64,000 bases of DNA, taken from assembly GCA_034401135.1 (NCBI GenBank), contig JAWZSP010000001.1, positions 3,658,001 through 3,722,000 of the forward strand. Direction: 5' to 3'. Positions 34,340 to 45,043 of this stretch are shown here, in pieces. The position numbers and the translations under genes were made by a program. The notes under the pieces are model-generated. The model did not search any database, was not told where the DNA came from, and saw only the letters and a program-made list of their open reading frames with translations. The DNA is from Volutella citrinella. Lineage: Eukaryota; Ascomycota; Sordariomycetes; Hypocreales; Nectriaceae. Every line of letters begins with the position of its first letter. Position 1 is the first letter of the stretch.

Positions 34340-35599
34340 TGACAGTGCCAGTGGGCCAGCAAGCAACAAATGGTGTCGGTGGTGGGCGATGGCTGATGGA
34401 GCGAAGTGAAGCAGACGGCGGGGGACGATGTCGACCGCGGAGTAGGGAATACCAGTGGTAATATTGGACAAGGGGCAAGGTCCGATCAGAAAGAGGAAGT
34501 TTCGTTGCAGCGTCGGAGAACAGGACAAGCAGAAGCAGCGGACGTACGTAGCGAGGGCGTGTGGGATGGGAGCAGGAGACCAATACGATGAGTGCCAGTA
34601 GGAGAGATGAGATGAGATGAGATGCTGGTGGTGGTGGTGGGCTAACAGGAGCTAATGGTACGGAGTGGCAGTAATTTAGCAGTAAGTAGTAGCACGGGGA
34701 ACAACTGGAGCACTATGATGAATGTTGCAGCTTGTGACTTGTGAGGCAAGTGACGATTCGAGCAAGGGTGGGCCGCGACTGCTCTGTCGACTGCCTACTT
34801 TGCACTACAATTTGCCGCTTCGGACGGAGGCCGCGGGCTAATCAGGGCAGGAGACCACGACGCGGTGGTGATGTCCCAAAATCGAAAGAGGTGAGGTGCC
34901 TTGGGTGCTCCCGTCTCTCGATATTAGAAGATTAGACGGTTAGACCGGCGAAGGTGGGGCCGCTCTCCCCGAAGCAGCGCCCCATGAGCCAGGATTAGAG
35001 ATGAGACGACCAGGTTCTGAACTTCTGCCAGCAAGTCAACAGTCATTGTCGCACCGCCCACGATCCGCCCGGTTTTGCAAGGGCTTTATCGGGCTGTCGA
35101 TTGCGCCTGGCTGCTCAACATCGAGTTGCAAATAGCGAGGAAGAATCGATACGCCATTAAGAAGAAATAATAAAAAAATAGTACCTCAGTTGCCGACTCA
35201 TGTTACAATATGACCCTCGCTCCAGCCAGACATCTTTCTCGCCCGTTTGTCCCAGTCCAACGAACCAAATGCCAGCTAACCCATCCTGTTACACCTGTCT
35301 ATGCCCTTGCCGCGACCTGAACCCAATCTTTGAAGCCTCGACCTGAAGATTGAAATTGAACAGTAGGATAAACCCTGGTTGCACCCTGCAAGGTGCCGTG
35401 GGCTTGCGGCAAACCACACTCCTTGCAGCAATTTTTATCCTCAACCACGTCTGCCCCCGTGTAGAATGGTGGTTCACACGGTATCCCTCCTTTTTGTTCC
35501 CTATTGCGAATAAAAAAAAATGTCCCAAATTCGTCGTCCTTGGTGGCGCGCAAGAAACCGCTGATGTCATGTGTGTATGGTATGCTTGTGTGGCATGCA
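34302..35599. promoter_or_regulatory. ISC1 upstream region and 3' flank of KH-protein gene
   Basis: Contains the (CGA)n microsatellite next to the ISC1 start, a short GATGA repeat (about 34605-34625) followed by a GGT repeat, and further right the 3' flank of the KH-protein gene. No supported gene. Confidence 0.5.
34304..34339. repeat. (CGA)12 microsatellite at the ISC1 start
   Basis: Twelve uninterrupted CGA units, read as GTC (Val) repeats on the minus strand. The tract touches the proposed ISC1 ATG at 34301. It is leader sequence if that ATG is used, and a polyvaline tract if the upstream ATG at 34583 is used. Confidence 0.9.
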
Positions 35600-37133
35600 T
35601 TAGATGCGATGCTTCTCCGATTCTGTTCACAAAGTCGATTGGTTAGACGTCTTCAACTACTGCTCGTTCTGTTTTGAACCTCACCAAGTCGGGAATAAAG
35701 CATGTATAGTGCCATGCGGTTGCACTCCTCCGTTCCGGTGATGGTGACCAGCCGCTCGTTGCTGTTATCCTGTGGCTCGTTAATCTTGATGACACTACCG
35801 CTCATCTGCCGGATCTCGTTGATCTTCTGCCCGCCCTTGCCAATAATGGCTCCAACCATGTCATTGGGGATGTAAATCTGCTGCGTGATGGGCCCGCCAG
35901 GCATACCGCCCGTCATGGGTTGGGCCTGAGGAGCGCCACCGTGAGGTTGAGCCGCAGCGTGCGGCGGCATGTGCGGCTGGGCGTGCGGTGCGGCTCCGTA
36001 GGCAGCGCCTTGAGCGCCGTACTGCATGGGGATGGCCGGGTTGGCCTGCGCGGCGGAATGCGGGTATTGGGGAGGGTAGGGCGCAGGCGCCATATGGTGA
36101 GGGCGGCGCTCGTTGTGGCGGCCGTAGTTCTCTCCTCGTCCAAAGTGGCCAGACGCAGGCTGGGGGCAGTAGGGGACCACCTGCATGCCTCCGGGGATTG
36201 AGCCAGCGGGGGCGCCGCTGCGGGTGGCGTAGGCAGAAGCCGCAGGTCCACCGAAGCGGTCATTAAGCTGCTCCAGGAGGGTGCTGCCAACGTAGTACGT
36301 GGCAATGTGCACTGCATCTGCCACTCCCATCACCACTAGGGACCGCTCGCTGGACATGGGCAGGCACGAGTCGGACGCGTTGAGACGAGCGCCAGAGGCT
36401 TCCTGAATCTCGCGGATGCGAGCTCCGCCCTTGCCAATGATTGAACCAATCAGGATGTGCGGGATGAGAAGTCGCAGAGGGTACGTCTTGGAGGATGCGG
36501 TGGATGATTCGTTCAGAGGCTCGTTGTTCAGAGTTCGGATAATCAGGCCAAAAGCCTAGTAGCAGTCAAGGGTTAGTGGGCGCGTCTGCACTGCAAGATT
36601 GAGAGGATGCCTACCTTTGCCACAGCATCAACGATGCCACTGACAGTCAAAATGCGCTCCACGGCGCCCTTCTGGTAGTCACTGACTGTACATTTAGCGT
36701 TTGATAGCTTGCGGATGTTGGAGACGTTCTCTCCGCCCTTTCCAATCACGGTTGCTGCCTCGGGGCTGGAAATCACAGCGCGAATGTGGATCCACGATGT
36801 CTCGTCGTGCGCGGCGGCAGACGAGACCGCGCTGGATGATGGCCCGGCTGCGGTTGCGGTAGAAGGGTCCTTGGCATCAGAGCTCTCGTCGGCGGCGGCG
36901 CTGGTGTCATCCTGTTCAGCTTTGGCGCCGTTGGTCTTCTCCTCGCCATGCTGCTCCTGGCTGTCGCTAGCGGTCTCAGCAGGCGCTTCGGGCACCTCGA
37001 CGTCGTCGTTCTTGATGACCTTGTCCAGGGCGGGTCGCTTGGCGTCGGGCTGATCAGTTGCGCGCGAAGGAGAGGATGCCTCTTCAAGCGGGCGCTTTAC
37101 CGATTGGGTAGGCTGCGAAGGAGATGCGGACAT
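35600..37133 (-). CDS. PBP2: Triple-KH RNA-binding protein (Pbp2/Hek2/Rnc1-like)
   Basis: PCBP/hnRNP-K-type RNA-binding protein. Exons in transcript order are 37133-36615, 36555-35685 and 35622-35600, giving 470 residues. The N-terminal 115 residues are disordered and acidic. KH1 (IHIRAVISS...VIGKGGENV), KH2 (LRLLIPHILIGSIIGKGGARI) and KH3 (QQIYIPNDMVGAIIGKGGQKI) each keep an intact GKGG loop. A Pro/His/Gln-rich linker separates KH2 and KH3. The final exon is only 23 nt. Without splicing the frame ends in an atypical GEVQNRTSSS, whereas removing a 62-nt intron (GTGAGG donor, CTAAC branch, ACAG acceptor) gives the family-like ending SRLESEKHRI. Yeast relatives act in mRNA stability, telomere length control and localisation; the exact role here is not predictable. 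Confidence 0.92.
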
Positions 37134-38527
37134 TTTGTCTTATGCTGAAATTCACAGTTGCGTCTTCTTTCCGTTTTTTTTAAGCTGGCAAGAAAAAATA
37201 TTGCCTCTTGTTTGTATATTCTCGTCTTTATCTACACACAGGGGGTTTTCGAAGGAAAACGTGCTGGTGCAGTGGCTTTGGGTCGATGGGATCGCGCTTC
37301 GGTGAAGTTCTCGTGAAGTGACTGGTGTCGCGAAGGGCGCTGCCCGGGAATGACGGATTGAGTGGGAGGAGAAAGATGGACTCAGGGTGATGCCTTTCTC
37401 GGGTTCGGGTTCGGGGAAGGCTCCAGAACTCTTGCAATGGGTGTCGGTGATGGTACTGCCCGGAAGATCTCCTAGACGATGGGCGGGAAGGAGGAGGATG
37501 ATGGCTTTTCAGTGACAAGGTTGAGTGGTGGTGAAAAAGAGGTGAAGCGATCGTTGTTTGGGACAGAGGCTCGAAAAGCAGAAAGGAAGAGTCAAGTGCT
37601 CAGCTCAAACCTTGAGATCACAACCTTGCTGGCGTCGCAATGTCGCGTGGAATCGACTCGAACAAGACAGTGAGTCGCGTCACGTCGCAAATTGCTTCGG
37701 GGGTGGTGCGGGAGATGAACAAGGAGAAACTGAATCCAAGAGCCAGGTTTCTCGGTGATTGTTTGCTTGCGCAGAGAGGACCTTGGTAGGAGGCGAGTCG
37801 CCAATGCAACAAGGGGGGGGATGGGAAGAGAAGAAGAAAGAAAAAAAGGTCGGCCCTTGAGGAATACTACGATGGTCGGTCTGAGAAAAACAAAACGGAC
37901 CGGGAGCCTCAGCGGCCGAGTCGAAGGGCGGGTTGGGGATGGGCGGAGGTGGATTACGGGTGTGTGGACAGTAGATTTGGGGAGAAGGTCGGAGAGGAGC
38001 TGAAACTAGATCGACATGGGGATGTGCAATGTGCTGGCAAGTCACGTGGCGGCGCTATTGCCATAGAGCTTGGGCCCTCGCGGGGAAGGCTGCGACACCG
38101 TGCGAAATTGGATTACCCGCCCTACAACTCTCAGCTCCCTTGCCAGGCAGTTTCAGAGCCTATTATTAGCGACCCGCAGCAGCCTGCAGGCAGTGGAGTC
38201 CACTTAGCTGAGGATGGCGTACTGTGCGATAACAGTGCATTAATTTCCTGGCTTCCAAACATGGTAGACGCGACTGCCTCAATACGATACGCGATTCATT
38301 TTCCTGGACAAGCAGCAGCCAATTCCGTTGAGCACTTGCGGCACGCACACTGAGCTCCGTTTTTCTGCTCGGCGGAGCCGAATACTCCCGGACGCTGAAA
38401 GGCACATCAATAATACCCGCAAAGGACGGAGAGTGGTGAGCTACGGGAACTGCACATTGGCCACCCACTCAGCTTGCGCCACGGAGTCCTTCACACAGAA
38501 ACCAACTTTGCAAAACAATCCCCCACC
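37134..38527. promoter_or_regulatory. Divergent promoter region, KH protein / CENP-K-like
   Basis: About 1.4 kb between two divergent starts. G/A-rich on the + strand around 37480-37860, that is, a C/T-rich leader for the minus-strand KH gene. No supported open frame. Confidence 0.5.
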
Positions 38528-39561
38528 ATGAGTAGTCGCAATAATGGTGCTGAGGCACAGTTGTACAAAACTAGCCTTGACCACACGTTGAAAGAGCTTC
38601 AGAAAAAGGTCCAGGAGCACGAAAATGAGTTGGAAAAGGTAGGTGGCCCCCTTTGGTATTATATTCTGGTATATGTTGCTAACATGGTCTACTCCAGCTT
38701 CGGTCGGCTGATGAGCTCCCCCAGACCGCCCTGGGCCAGGCCCAAGTGATTGAGGCGGCGCTGAAAATGGTAACAGAGTCTGAGCCATTCCTACCATCTC
38801 CAGGGTCCTTGCTTCCAGCTCTGCTGGCCATGCGCAAGACACACCAGACGATCCAAGAGTCCAAGGCCTATCTCGAATCTCATCGCTCCAGCCACGACGC
38901 CGTCTCGCGTGAGCTAGAGGCTGATCAGGCCAGGCTCAGGGACCAGAATCTGCTCAAAGATGCCTTGGCCAAGCGGGTGGAGAGCCTACGAGGGGAACTG
39001 GACGCGGCTGCAGATCTCACTCCCGCGGACGGGACCAAGGAACGCATACAGGAACTGAAGAAGAAAAAGATGGGCTACGACAAGGAAGCCGCGCGACTGA
39101 TGAAAGCTTTGCTGGGCTTCATCGACAGCGACCTTGCCCCGATGCTGGCCGCAGAAGAGCTCGGCGGCCCCGTCGTTGGCGACCTGATGGACATTGACGC
39201 CGACAGTCTCGCGGCCGGGTTCAACGCACAGGGGAAACTGAAGAAGGCAAAGGATGGGCCGGCGGAAGGCGACAAGCGACAGCGGAGGATTGATGAGATC
39301 TGGGGCACCAGTGACGGGGCTGCAGTTGGCGCCGAAGAGGCGGACGAGGTTGCCGCGGCGGGAGCAGAAGTCAGGCAGCTCACCGAGGATCTTCTCAACC
39401 AGCTGGCGGAAGCGAGTGGCAACGGTTCCGCGGCCTACATCCAGCTGCCCCGGGAATCAGCAGCCGCGCGGTTCCTAGTGAGGTCCAAGGTTGCGCAGTT
39501 TCACCCCAAGGACGCGACACGTCTGAGGCTAGTGGATTTTGGTCGCGACTTGGATGGTTGA
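38528..39561 (+). CDS. Kinetochore protein CENP-K-like
   Basis: Coiled-coil protein resembling fungal CENP-K (Sim4/constitutive centromere complex subunit). Exons are 38528-38638 and 38698-39561 (324 residues). The 59-nt intron has the branch TTGCTAACATG and splits ENELEK|LRSADELPQ. The N-terminal helix (TLKELQKKVQEHENELEKLR) leads to the conserved-looking patch SEPFLPSPGSLLPALLAMRKTHQTI, then a long coiled coil (about 110-190). The C-terminal half is acidic and helical, ending VRSKVAQFHPKDATRLRLVDFG. Assignment rests on remembered family features (PF11802) rather than a search; another inner-kinetochore coiled-coil subunit is possible. It lies just upstream of dUTPase (327 bp to its likely start). 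Confidence 0.6.
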
Positions 39562-39888
39562 ATAAGAACCACCCCGTCCAGGACGGCCCGTCTCCATCAT
39601 ACCATTACATGTCACAAATTCCTTGGAATAAATGCAACGGGTCATTTCTCTAGCTTTTTTTTTCAGCTTATCATGATGCGCCCAGCCCCGGCGAAGCTGC
39701 GCTGCGGGCGCTCACTCGTCGTTGATAGTGTGAAAAGCAAGCACTTAAAGATGTGGCCTCTAATTGGTCAATTACCCCAACGCGTCGGGCGCGTCTCGCG
39801 CCGGCCTTGGGAAGCTCTTCCATCCTCAGACCGCTGGTCTCCCAGCCTCACGACCATTCTCTCCTCCTCCTTTACCTCTGCACGCACC
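39562..39888. promoter_or_regulatory. Short intergenic / dUTPase promoter, with an in-frame N-terminal extension
   Basis: 327 bp between the CENP-K-like stop and the favoured dUTPase ATG (39889). From 39673 the dUTPase frame is continuously open with an ATG, so part of this interval may be coding. Also holds an MCB element (39780-39785) and a pyrimidine-rich tract just before 39889. Confidence 0.6.
39780..39785. promoter_or_regulatory. MCB (MluI cell-cycle box) upstream of dUTPase
   Basis: ACGCGT about 104 bp upstream of the favoured dUTPase start, followed by GGCGCGTC. MBF-type factors bind this core at S-phase genes in yeasts. dUTPase is a classic target type, so the position is meaningful, although a single hexamer can occur by chance. 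Confidence 0.45.
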
Positions 39889-40465
39889 ATGTCTGACACT
39901 GTCGCTGAATCCAACTCCGTCTCCTCTCCCCCCGCCAAGCGCATCAAGACCAACGGTACAATGGACTCGCCTATCCCTCTTCAGATCAAGAAGCTGTCTG
40001 AGAAGGGCCGCCTGCCCACTCGCGGCAGTGCCTTCGCCGCCGGCTACGACATCTACGCTGCCCGCGACACCACCATCCCCGCCCGCGGCAAGGCCCTTGT
40101 TGACACCGACATCAGCATGGCCATTCCCGAGGGGACCTGTAAGTGACACACCCGCGAATTGAAGTGGACGACGGGCCGAGGTGCTAATGTGCTCCCACCT
40201 GCTAGATGGCCGCATTGCCCCCCGATCCGGTTTGGCCTCAAAGCACTTCATCGACACCGGCGCGGGTGTCATCGATGCCGATTACCGTGGCCAGGTCAAG
40301 GTCCTGCTCTTCAACCACAACGAGGGTGACTTCGAGGTCAAGGAGGGAGACCGCATCGCCCAGCTGATCCTGGAGCGTATCTACACCCCCGAGGTTGTCG
40401 AGGTCCAGGAGCTGGCCGACAGCGTCCGCGGAGCCGGAGGCTTTGGAAGCACTGGTGCCAACTAG
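39889..40465 (+). CDS. DUT1: Deoxyuridine 5'-triphosphate nucleotidohydrolase (dUTPase)
   Basis: Trimeric enzyme converting dUTP to dUMP and pyrophosphate, keeping uracil out of DNA and feeding dTMP synthesis. Exons are 39889-40138 and 40206-40465 (169 residues). The 67-nt intron has a GTGCTAATGTG branch and splits the Tyr codon before GRIAPRSG. All five signature motifs are intact: 1 AGYDIYA, 2 [10 protein letters not shown], 3 [17 protein letters not shown], 4 [11 protein letters not shown], 5 [10 protein letters not shown]. The N terminus has an NLS-like PPAKRIK. The ATG at 39889 (GCACCATGTC) is chosen. In-frame ATGs at 39673 and 39751 would add 72 or 46 residues resembling a mitochondrial presequence. 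Convergent with pyridoxal kinase. Confidence 0.96.
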
Positions 40466-40772
40466 ATCAGCATGATAACGAACCCGGACCTTCGACGGCC
40501 GGATATGACGATTTCACGAGGGGATTGGTTTTTGGGCCCGCGCACCTGGCTTGTGTGCACCCCGGTAGATAACAATTGGCTTACACGGTGGGATACAAGG
40601 ATGTATGCCCGGTACAAGGCAGTGCAGGACATTTAAAAAAAAGGTAGATAGAATATACCTCTACAATGATGTGCACAATTTATCAGTCAACCCGTCCCCT
40701 GTCTCTTAAATGCTCCATGTCTATTGCATCTATACCACCCTAGTCTATGATGTATGCGCCCAATGGCCGGAT
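40466..40772. other. Convergent 3' intergenic region, dUTPase / pyridoxal kinase
   Basis: 307 bp between two convergent stop codons; shared 3' flank, no gene. Confidence 0.6.
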
Positions 40773-42156
40773 CTAGATGGCCCTGGCCCTGTATTCCACT
40801 GACGGCGACCGCAGACAGTCGAGGTTCCGTACCAGTTGCAACTCGGCGGCTTTGCTCTTCACTAGATGCAGCTTCTTGTCGTCGCTGCGCTCCTCGGTCG
40901 ACATCTCGTCCTTGGTGCGGTCGACAACACGAGGCATGGCATCGCAAGTTTTGGACAGCAGCTCGTGCATGCTGGCCAGCACCTTCTCGGCAGCGCGAGC
41001 AAGGGGCAGCTGCTCGGCCGCCACTGAGTCGTCGCTCAGCCAGCTGGTCTTGTCTCTGAGGCCAGTGTCTGCGGCCTTCCACACAGCCTCTCGCATGCGG
41101 ATAACCATCAGGGCGCCAAACATGTCCCCGGTGCCGCTGAAGTAGCAGTCGATGCACGGGAACACAATTTTGAACAGGCGAGCCTTGCCGGTCGATGTCA
41201 TACTGGAGCCGACGACGGAGAGGTGTTTAGGGGGATGGTCCGGGGTCTCAAAGGTGACGGATGTGATGACGATGTGAGGGACCTCGTACTTGTTGTGGAG
41301 GACCTGGATAGCCGTGGTGAGGCTATCCATGTCAACGATTTTCGTTTCTGACAGCAGCCTGTGGTGTGTCAGCGGTATGCAGAAGTGATATACGGGAGGC
41401 AGGCGGGGGTGATGTCCGGTCTCGGGTCCGCCTTGGATCCGGCCTTGGAGTCACATACTCGGCTTCGAACTGGTTGGGGAGAATGAGGTCGGCATCGTGG
41501 AGCAGCTTCTTGTAGGCCGGGATGACATCCTCGGCAACGTAGATGCGCCCGTTGTCTCCCATGACGGGATCCAGGACCCAGAAGAATCTCCCCGGGTTGC
41601 CTTTGGACTTGTCCTTGAGCTCGCGGCCGATGCGCCCCACGGCACCCACAGCCTCGGCACCGGGAATGTAGCCCGACAGCATCATGTCAAAATCATCCAG
41701 ATAGGACTGACGCAAGCCATCGTACAAATCGGTGATTTCTTGCGCCGACACCTTTGTGCCCTTCCATTGCCGGTAGCCGGTGTGATTGCCTTTGGTATGC
41801 CTGCGTCAGTTCAGGTGTCGACGGCCCGGCATCGATCGAAGCCTGACGAGGATGAGAGATGAGACTCACTGAACTGGACTGTGTTCAGGGCGGCGACATC
41901 ACACCCTAGTGACTGCAGGACGAACACAGCAATCTTGTTCCCCACGTACCTGGGCGGTCAGTCATGTTTGCGCGCAGCCAGGACAGCCGGACGGGGTTGC
42001 GGCTCACTCACCCTGAGACAACCTGTGAGCGTTGATATGTCAATATCGCGAGACGAGCCAGGCTAGAGGAGGGGTTTCTTGCGGCACGGAACGTACGTGG
42101 CTTGCAACGGCAAGGACCCGAGTGTCGGGCACCGGAAGGGAATCGGTCATGGCCAT
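40773..42156 (-). CDS. BUD16: Pyridoxal kinase
   Basis: Ribokinase-superfamily enzyme phosphorylating pyridoxal, pyridoxine and pyridoxamine in vitamin B6 salvage. Exons in transcript order are 42156-42097, 42022-42012, 41949-41870, 41789-41459 and 41358-40773 (355 residues). Exon 2 is an 11-nt microexon encoding the core of SHVVSGYVGNK, and all phases close. Intron 3 appears to use an AAAG acceptor to give VQFSNHTGYRQWKG. Motifs are the N-terminal VLAVASHVVSGYVG, SGYIPGAEAVG, WVLDPVMGDNGRIYV, LILPNQFEAELLSE, and the catalytic CYFSGTGDMFGAL with the GTGD aspartate. The C-terminal helical extension is longer than in bacterial enzymes. A second ATG six bases downstream (42150) is an equally possible start. 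Confidence 0.95.
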
Positions 42157-43074
42157 TGTTCGAGGCGCCGTCTCGCGACCAGGGTTGCGAGGCCAAGGTG
42201 ACGGATGACGGATGCAATGGAACGGCACGTAATCCTTCAAACAAATCAAAACCCACCAGTTCGAGAGCGTATCCCCTTGCCGAGAGAATCAGAGAGGCAC
42301 TTGGTCGTGAGCTGGTGGGGTGAAGCGAGAGCGAGAGTGCGGCCAGAAATCGCCGATATTGCCAATGAGAGGCGATCGAGTTTCTGCACGCGACGCACTG
42401 CGAGTTCCGAAGACTGGCCGGGCGTTTGACTCAAACGTCAATCACGGCTGGCTAGTCATCGGGGCCTGCAACGGTTAGCACCTGCCTCCACGACTACTAC
42501 CAAGGAATTAGCAGTCCGAGGCGACTTTTTGATCTTGCCCCGCCATGGAAAGTCGTCCCTGCCCCGCACCACCACCACCGCTTCACTCGCTCCAGCCCAC
42601 AAATACCCACGTTGCGACTCAACCACACAAGTTGGCATTGGTCATCAACTCCGAGCAGCCTCTCCAGCTCTTCCGGTCGCGGTGGGAGGCCAGTCGTAAG
42701 CACCGCCGAACCACACATTGCAGCATACACGCCAGTTGATGGATAGACGTCGGTCTACCCCCATGCTCTAGTAATCCAGTTGCAGGCAATGTCAAACAAG
42801 AGGCTCAAAATCATTATCGTCAAAGGTAACCATGGCGCGCAAGTCCATGGCTCTTCGTCTAGTTACATATCCGTCCAGTTTTCCTAGCCGGGTGGGCTCC
42901 GCACCTTTCCCAAACATCCATCTGCTCTGGTATCCATTTCGCCGCAACGAACCATGGCTGGCTGCCCCATTCCCCACTCGTACGTAAAAGCAGTAACCGT
43001 CACATCTGATCGCAACGCCGGTGATAGTAGTTATTGTGTCAATCAGTGTCACATTATCCTCAGAGGGACGTCCC
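42157..43074. other. Intergenic between pyridoxal kinase and PCNA
   Basis: About 0.9 kb holding the pyridoxal kinase promoter and the PCNA 3' flank (both genes on the minus strand). Only short frames. Confidence 0.5.
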
Positions 43075-43995
43075 TTACTCCTCGTCGCCGATCTTGGGGG
43101 CGAGGTAGAATCGCAGGTAGCTGCTGCCAGACACCGTGTACTCCACAAGCAGCGGCACTTCGTTGGACAGACAAATCTTGACCTGGTTCGACAGACCGGC
43201 AGCCTTGCAGAAGTTGACCAGGTACTTCAGGGAGAAGGTCAGGGCCACGGGCTCGGTCAGCTCGATATCGACGTTGAGCTGGGGGTTCTCGACGTTGGTG
43301 TGGCTTCGTAGAGTGATAGCGCCGTTACCAATGTCACCGTTGCAGGCGAACTTGACACCGTCCTTGGAGGCCTCGATAGCAACTAGACATGCGTTAGAGG
43401 GATCGAAAGATCGGGACGCGGGGCCTCCTAGCACGAGAGTATAACTTACCGGACTCGGACATGGCAGACAGATCGGTGCAAATTCGGCGGAATTCGTTGG
43501 CAGGCATGGCAATGGTAGCCGCATACTCGGTATCGGGGATACCCAGGTGCTCTTGGTCAATGTCCATGAGCTTGAGGTCGTACTCGCTGATGCGGTCGTT
43601 CTCGCTGCTCTCGAACACCAGGTTGAGCACGTCGGGGCCATCTTCAGCCTTGAGGGTGAGAATGTCCTCGTTCTGGGCCGCACGTAGCACCTTGGTCAGG
43701 GACGTCAGGTTGACACCCAGAGAGATGTTGCGGTCGCAGCGGTAGGGCGCAAAGGTCTCGGCCTTGAGCATCATGGAAACGAGCGCGACGTGCGAGTTGT
43801 CCATGGCCTGTAGAGCGATACCCGTGTCATTGCAGTCGAAATTGCAGTCCTGCACCAGGTCCTTGATGGCGTCGACAACCTATTCCGGGGGCATCGTTCG
43901 TCAGCCACGTGTTCATGGGGACCGAGAAAACATGTGAGAACATGATTGGGTACCTTCTTCAGGATGTTGGCCTGCTCGAGTCGTGCCTCCAACAT
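43075..43995 (-). CDS. PCNA: Proliferating cell nuclear antigen (PCNA sliding clamp)
   Basis: Homotrimeric DNA sliding clamp, processivity factor for replicative polymerases and hub for repair and chromatin factors. Exons are 43995-43954, 43879-43450 and 43382-43075 (259 residues, the family's normal length). Exon 1 is just 42 nt ([14 protein letters not shown]). It splices to [16 protein letters not shown]. Conserved elements include [14 protein letters not shown], the [14 protein letters not shown] segment around the ubiquitin/SUMO-acceptor region (here [12 protein letters not shown]), the interdomain loop region [16 protein letters not shown], and the C-terminal [13 protein letters not shown]. 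An MCB element lies 332 bp upstream, consistent with S-phase expression. Confidence 0.98.
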
Positions 43996-45043
43996 ATCTG
44001 CTACTTGTTAGACTCGTGGCTCTTTGCTGAACCAACACGGGACGCGGTGTGCGGGTACGCAGCGGCGGTATCACTGCGGGGTCAGACTCACTGGCTGGTT
44101 GATCGGGTATGGGAACGGAAAATTATTAAGGGACGGGAAAGCTTGAGTGATGAAGTATTTAGCGAAAAGGAGAACCCGGGTCTGTCAATGCCGCGTGAGG
44201 TGATGCGAGAATGGAGAGAGAAGGTTGGCGAGGAGGGATGTGGGAAGAGGATGAGATGTGAATAATTACGAGGGCTGTGGTAGAGCAGGCACTTAACACG
44301 CGAGCCGTGGCTGTAGTGGGGATGAGACGCGTCGGGTGACGCCAATTTGACGCGGGGGTTCCAGGCCACTCACTACTACTGGTTAGCTCCAAGAAATCAA
44401 TCAACCATACAAAAATGTACCTCCCCTGCATTAGTATGGCGAGTCGCCCCTACTCCAAATGAGGAGTGCGAAACAACACGACTCCCTTTGAAGAAGTGAT
44501 TACTACGAACATCGAGGAGAGAACGGAGGTGGAGGCATGATTATTTATTTGATGTTTCGGCTTCATAAGAGCCATTATCATACAAAGTAGCTACTGGATA
44601 CTTAGGTGGTGCTCGATCTTAGGCCTTGAGGCCGAACTTTCCAAAAACCCATAGAACTCCTTACAAGCGATGGCATTAATAAAAACAAAAGAAGACCGTG
44701 AAATTCAAGGCCAGTCATTCAAACACCGACTCCAAACCTTGCCCTCTATTTCAAAGCGCCGACCAAGAACATAAAAAGATGTAAAAGGAAAGGCATGCAT
44801 ATCGTCATGTCGCCCAATGTCGCATGGTGATTGTGTGTGCGCGTTGGCTGCGCTTCTGTCGTCGGATGCTGTGTGGAAGTTGGTTATATACAGTGGCGGG
44901 AAGGAATTGTAGGCCTTTGTGTTTCGAAACCAAGGCCGTCAGGAACCAAATGAAATGTCGTTTTGACGATCGCAGTGTCCAGGCTGTAAGGCAAGAAAAA
45001 GTGCGGTGCCACCCATCGATGGCTGTGAAAGTGAAGCCCTGCA
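43996..45043. promoter_or_regulatory. PCNA promoter region and 3' flank of vezatin/Inp2-like gene
   Basis: About 1 kb upstream of PCNA. Several CGCG-containing motifs (ACGCGT at 44327-44332, ACACGCG and TGACGCGG nearby) cluster 300-360 bp from the start codon. No supported gene. Confidence 0.5.
44327..44332. promoter_or_regulatory. MCB (MluI cell-cycle box) upstream of PCNA
   Basis: Palindromic ACGCGT with half-site-like ACACGCG about 30 bp to its left and TGACGCGG about 20 bp to its right. The cluster is stronger evidence than a lone hexamer. An MBF-type S-phase factor is the expected binder, from knowledge of yeast PCNA control. Confidence 0.5.
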
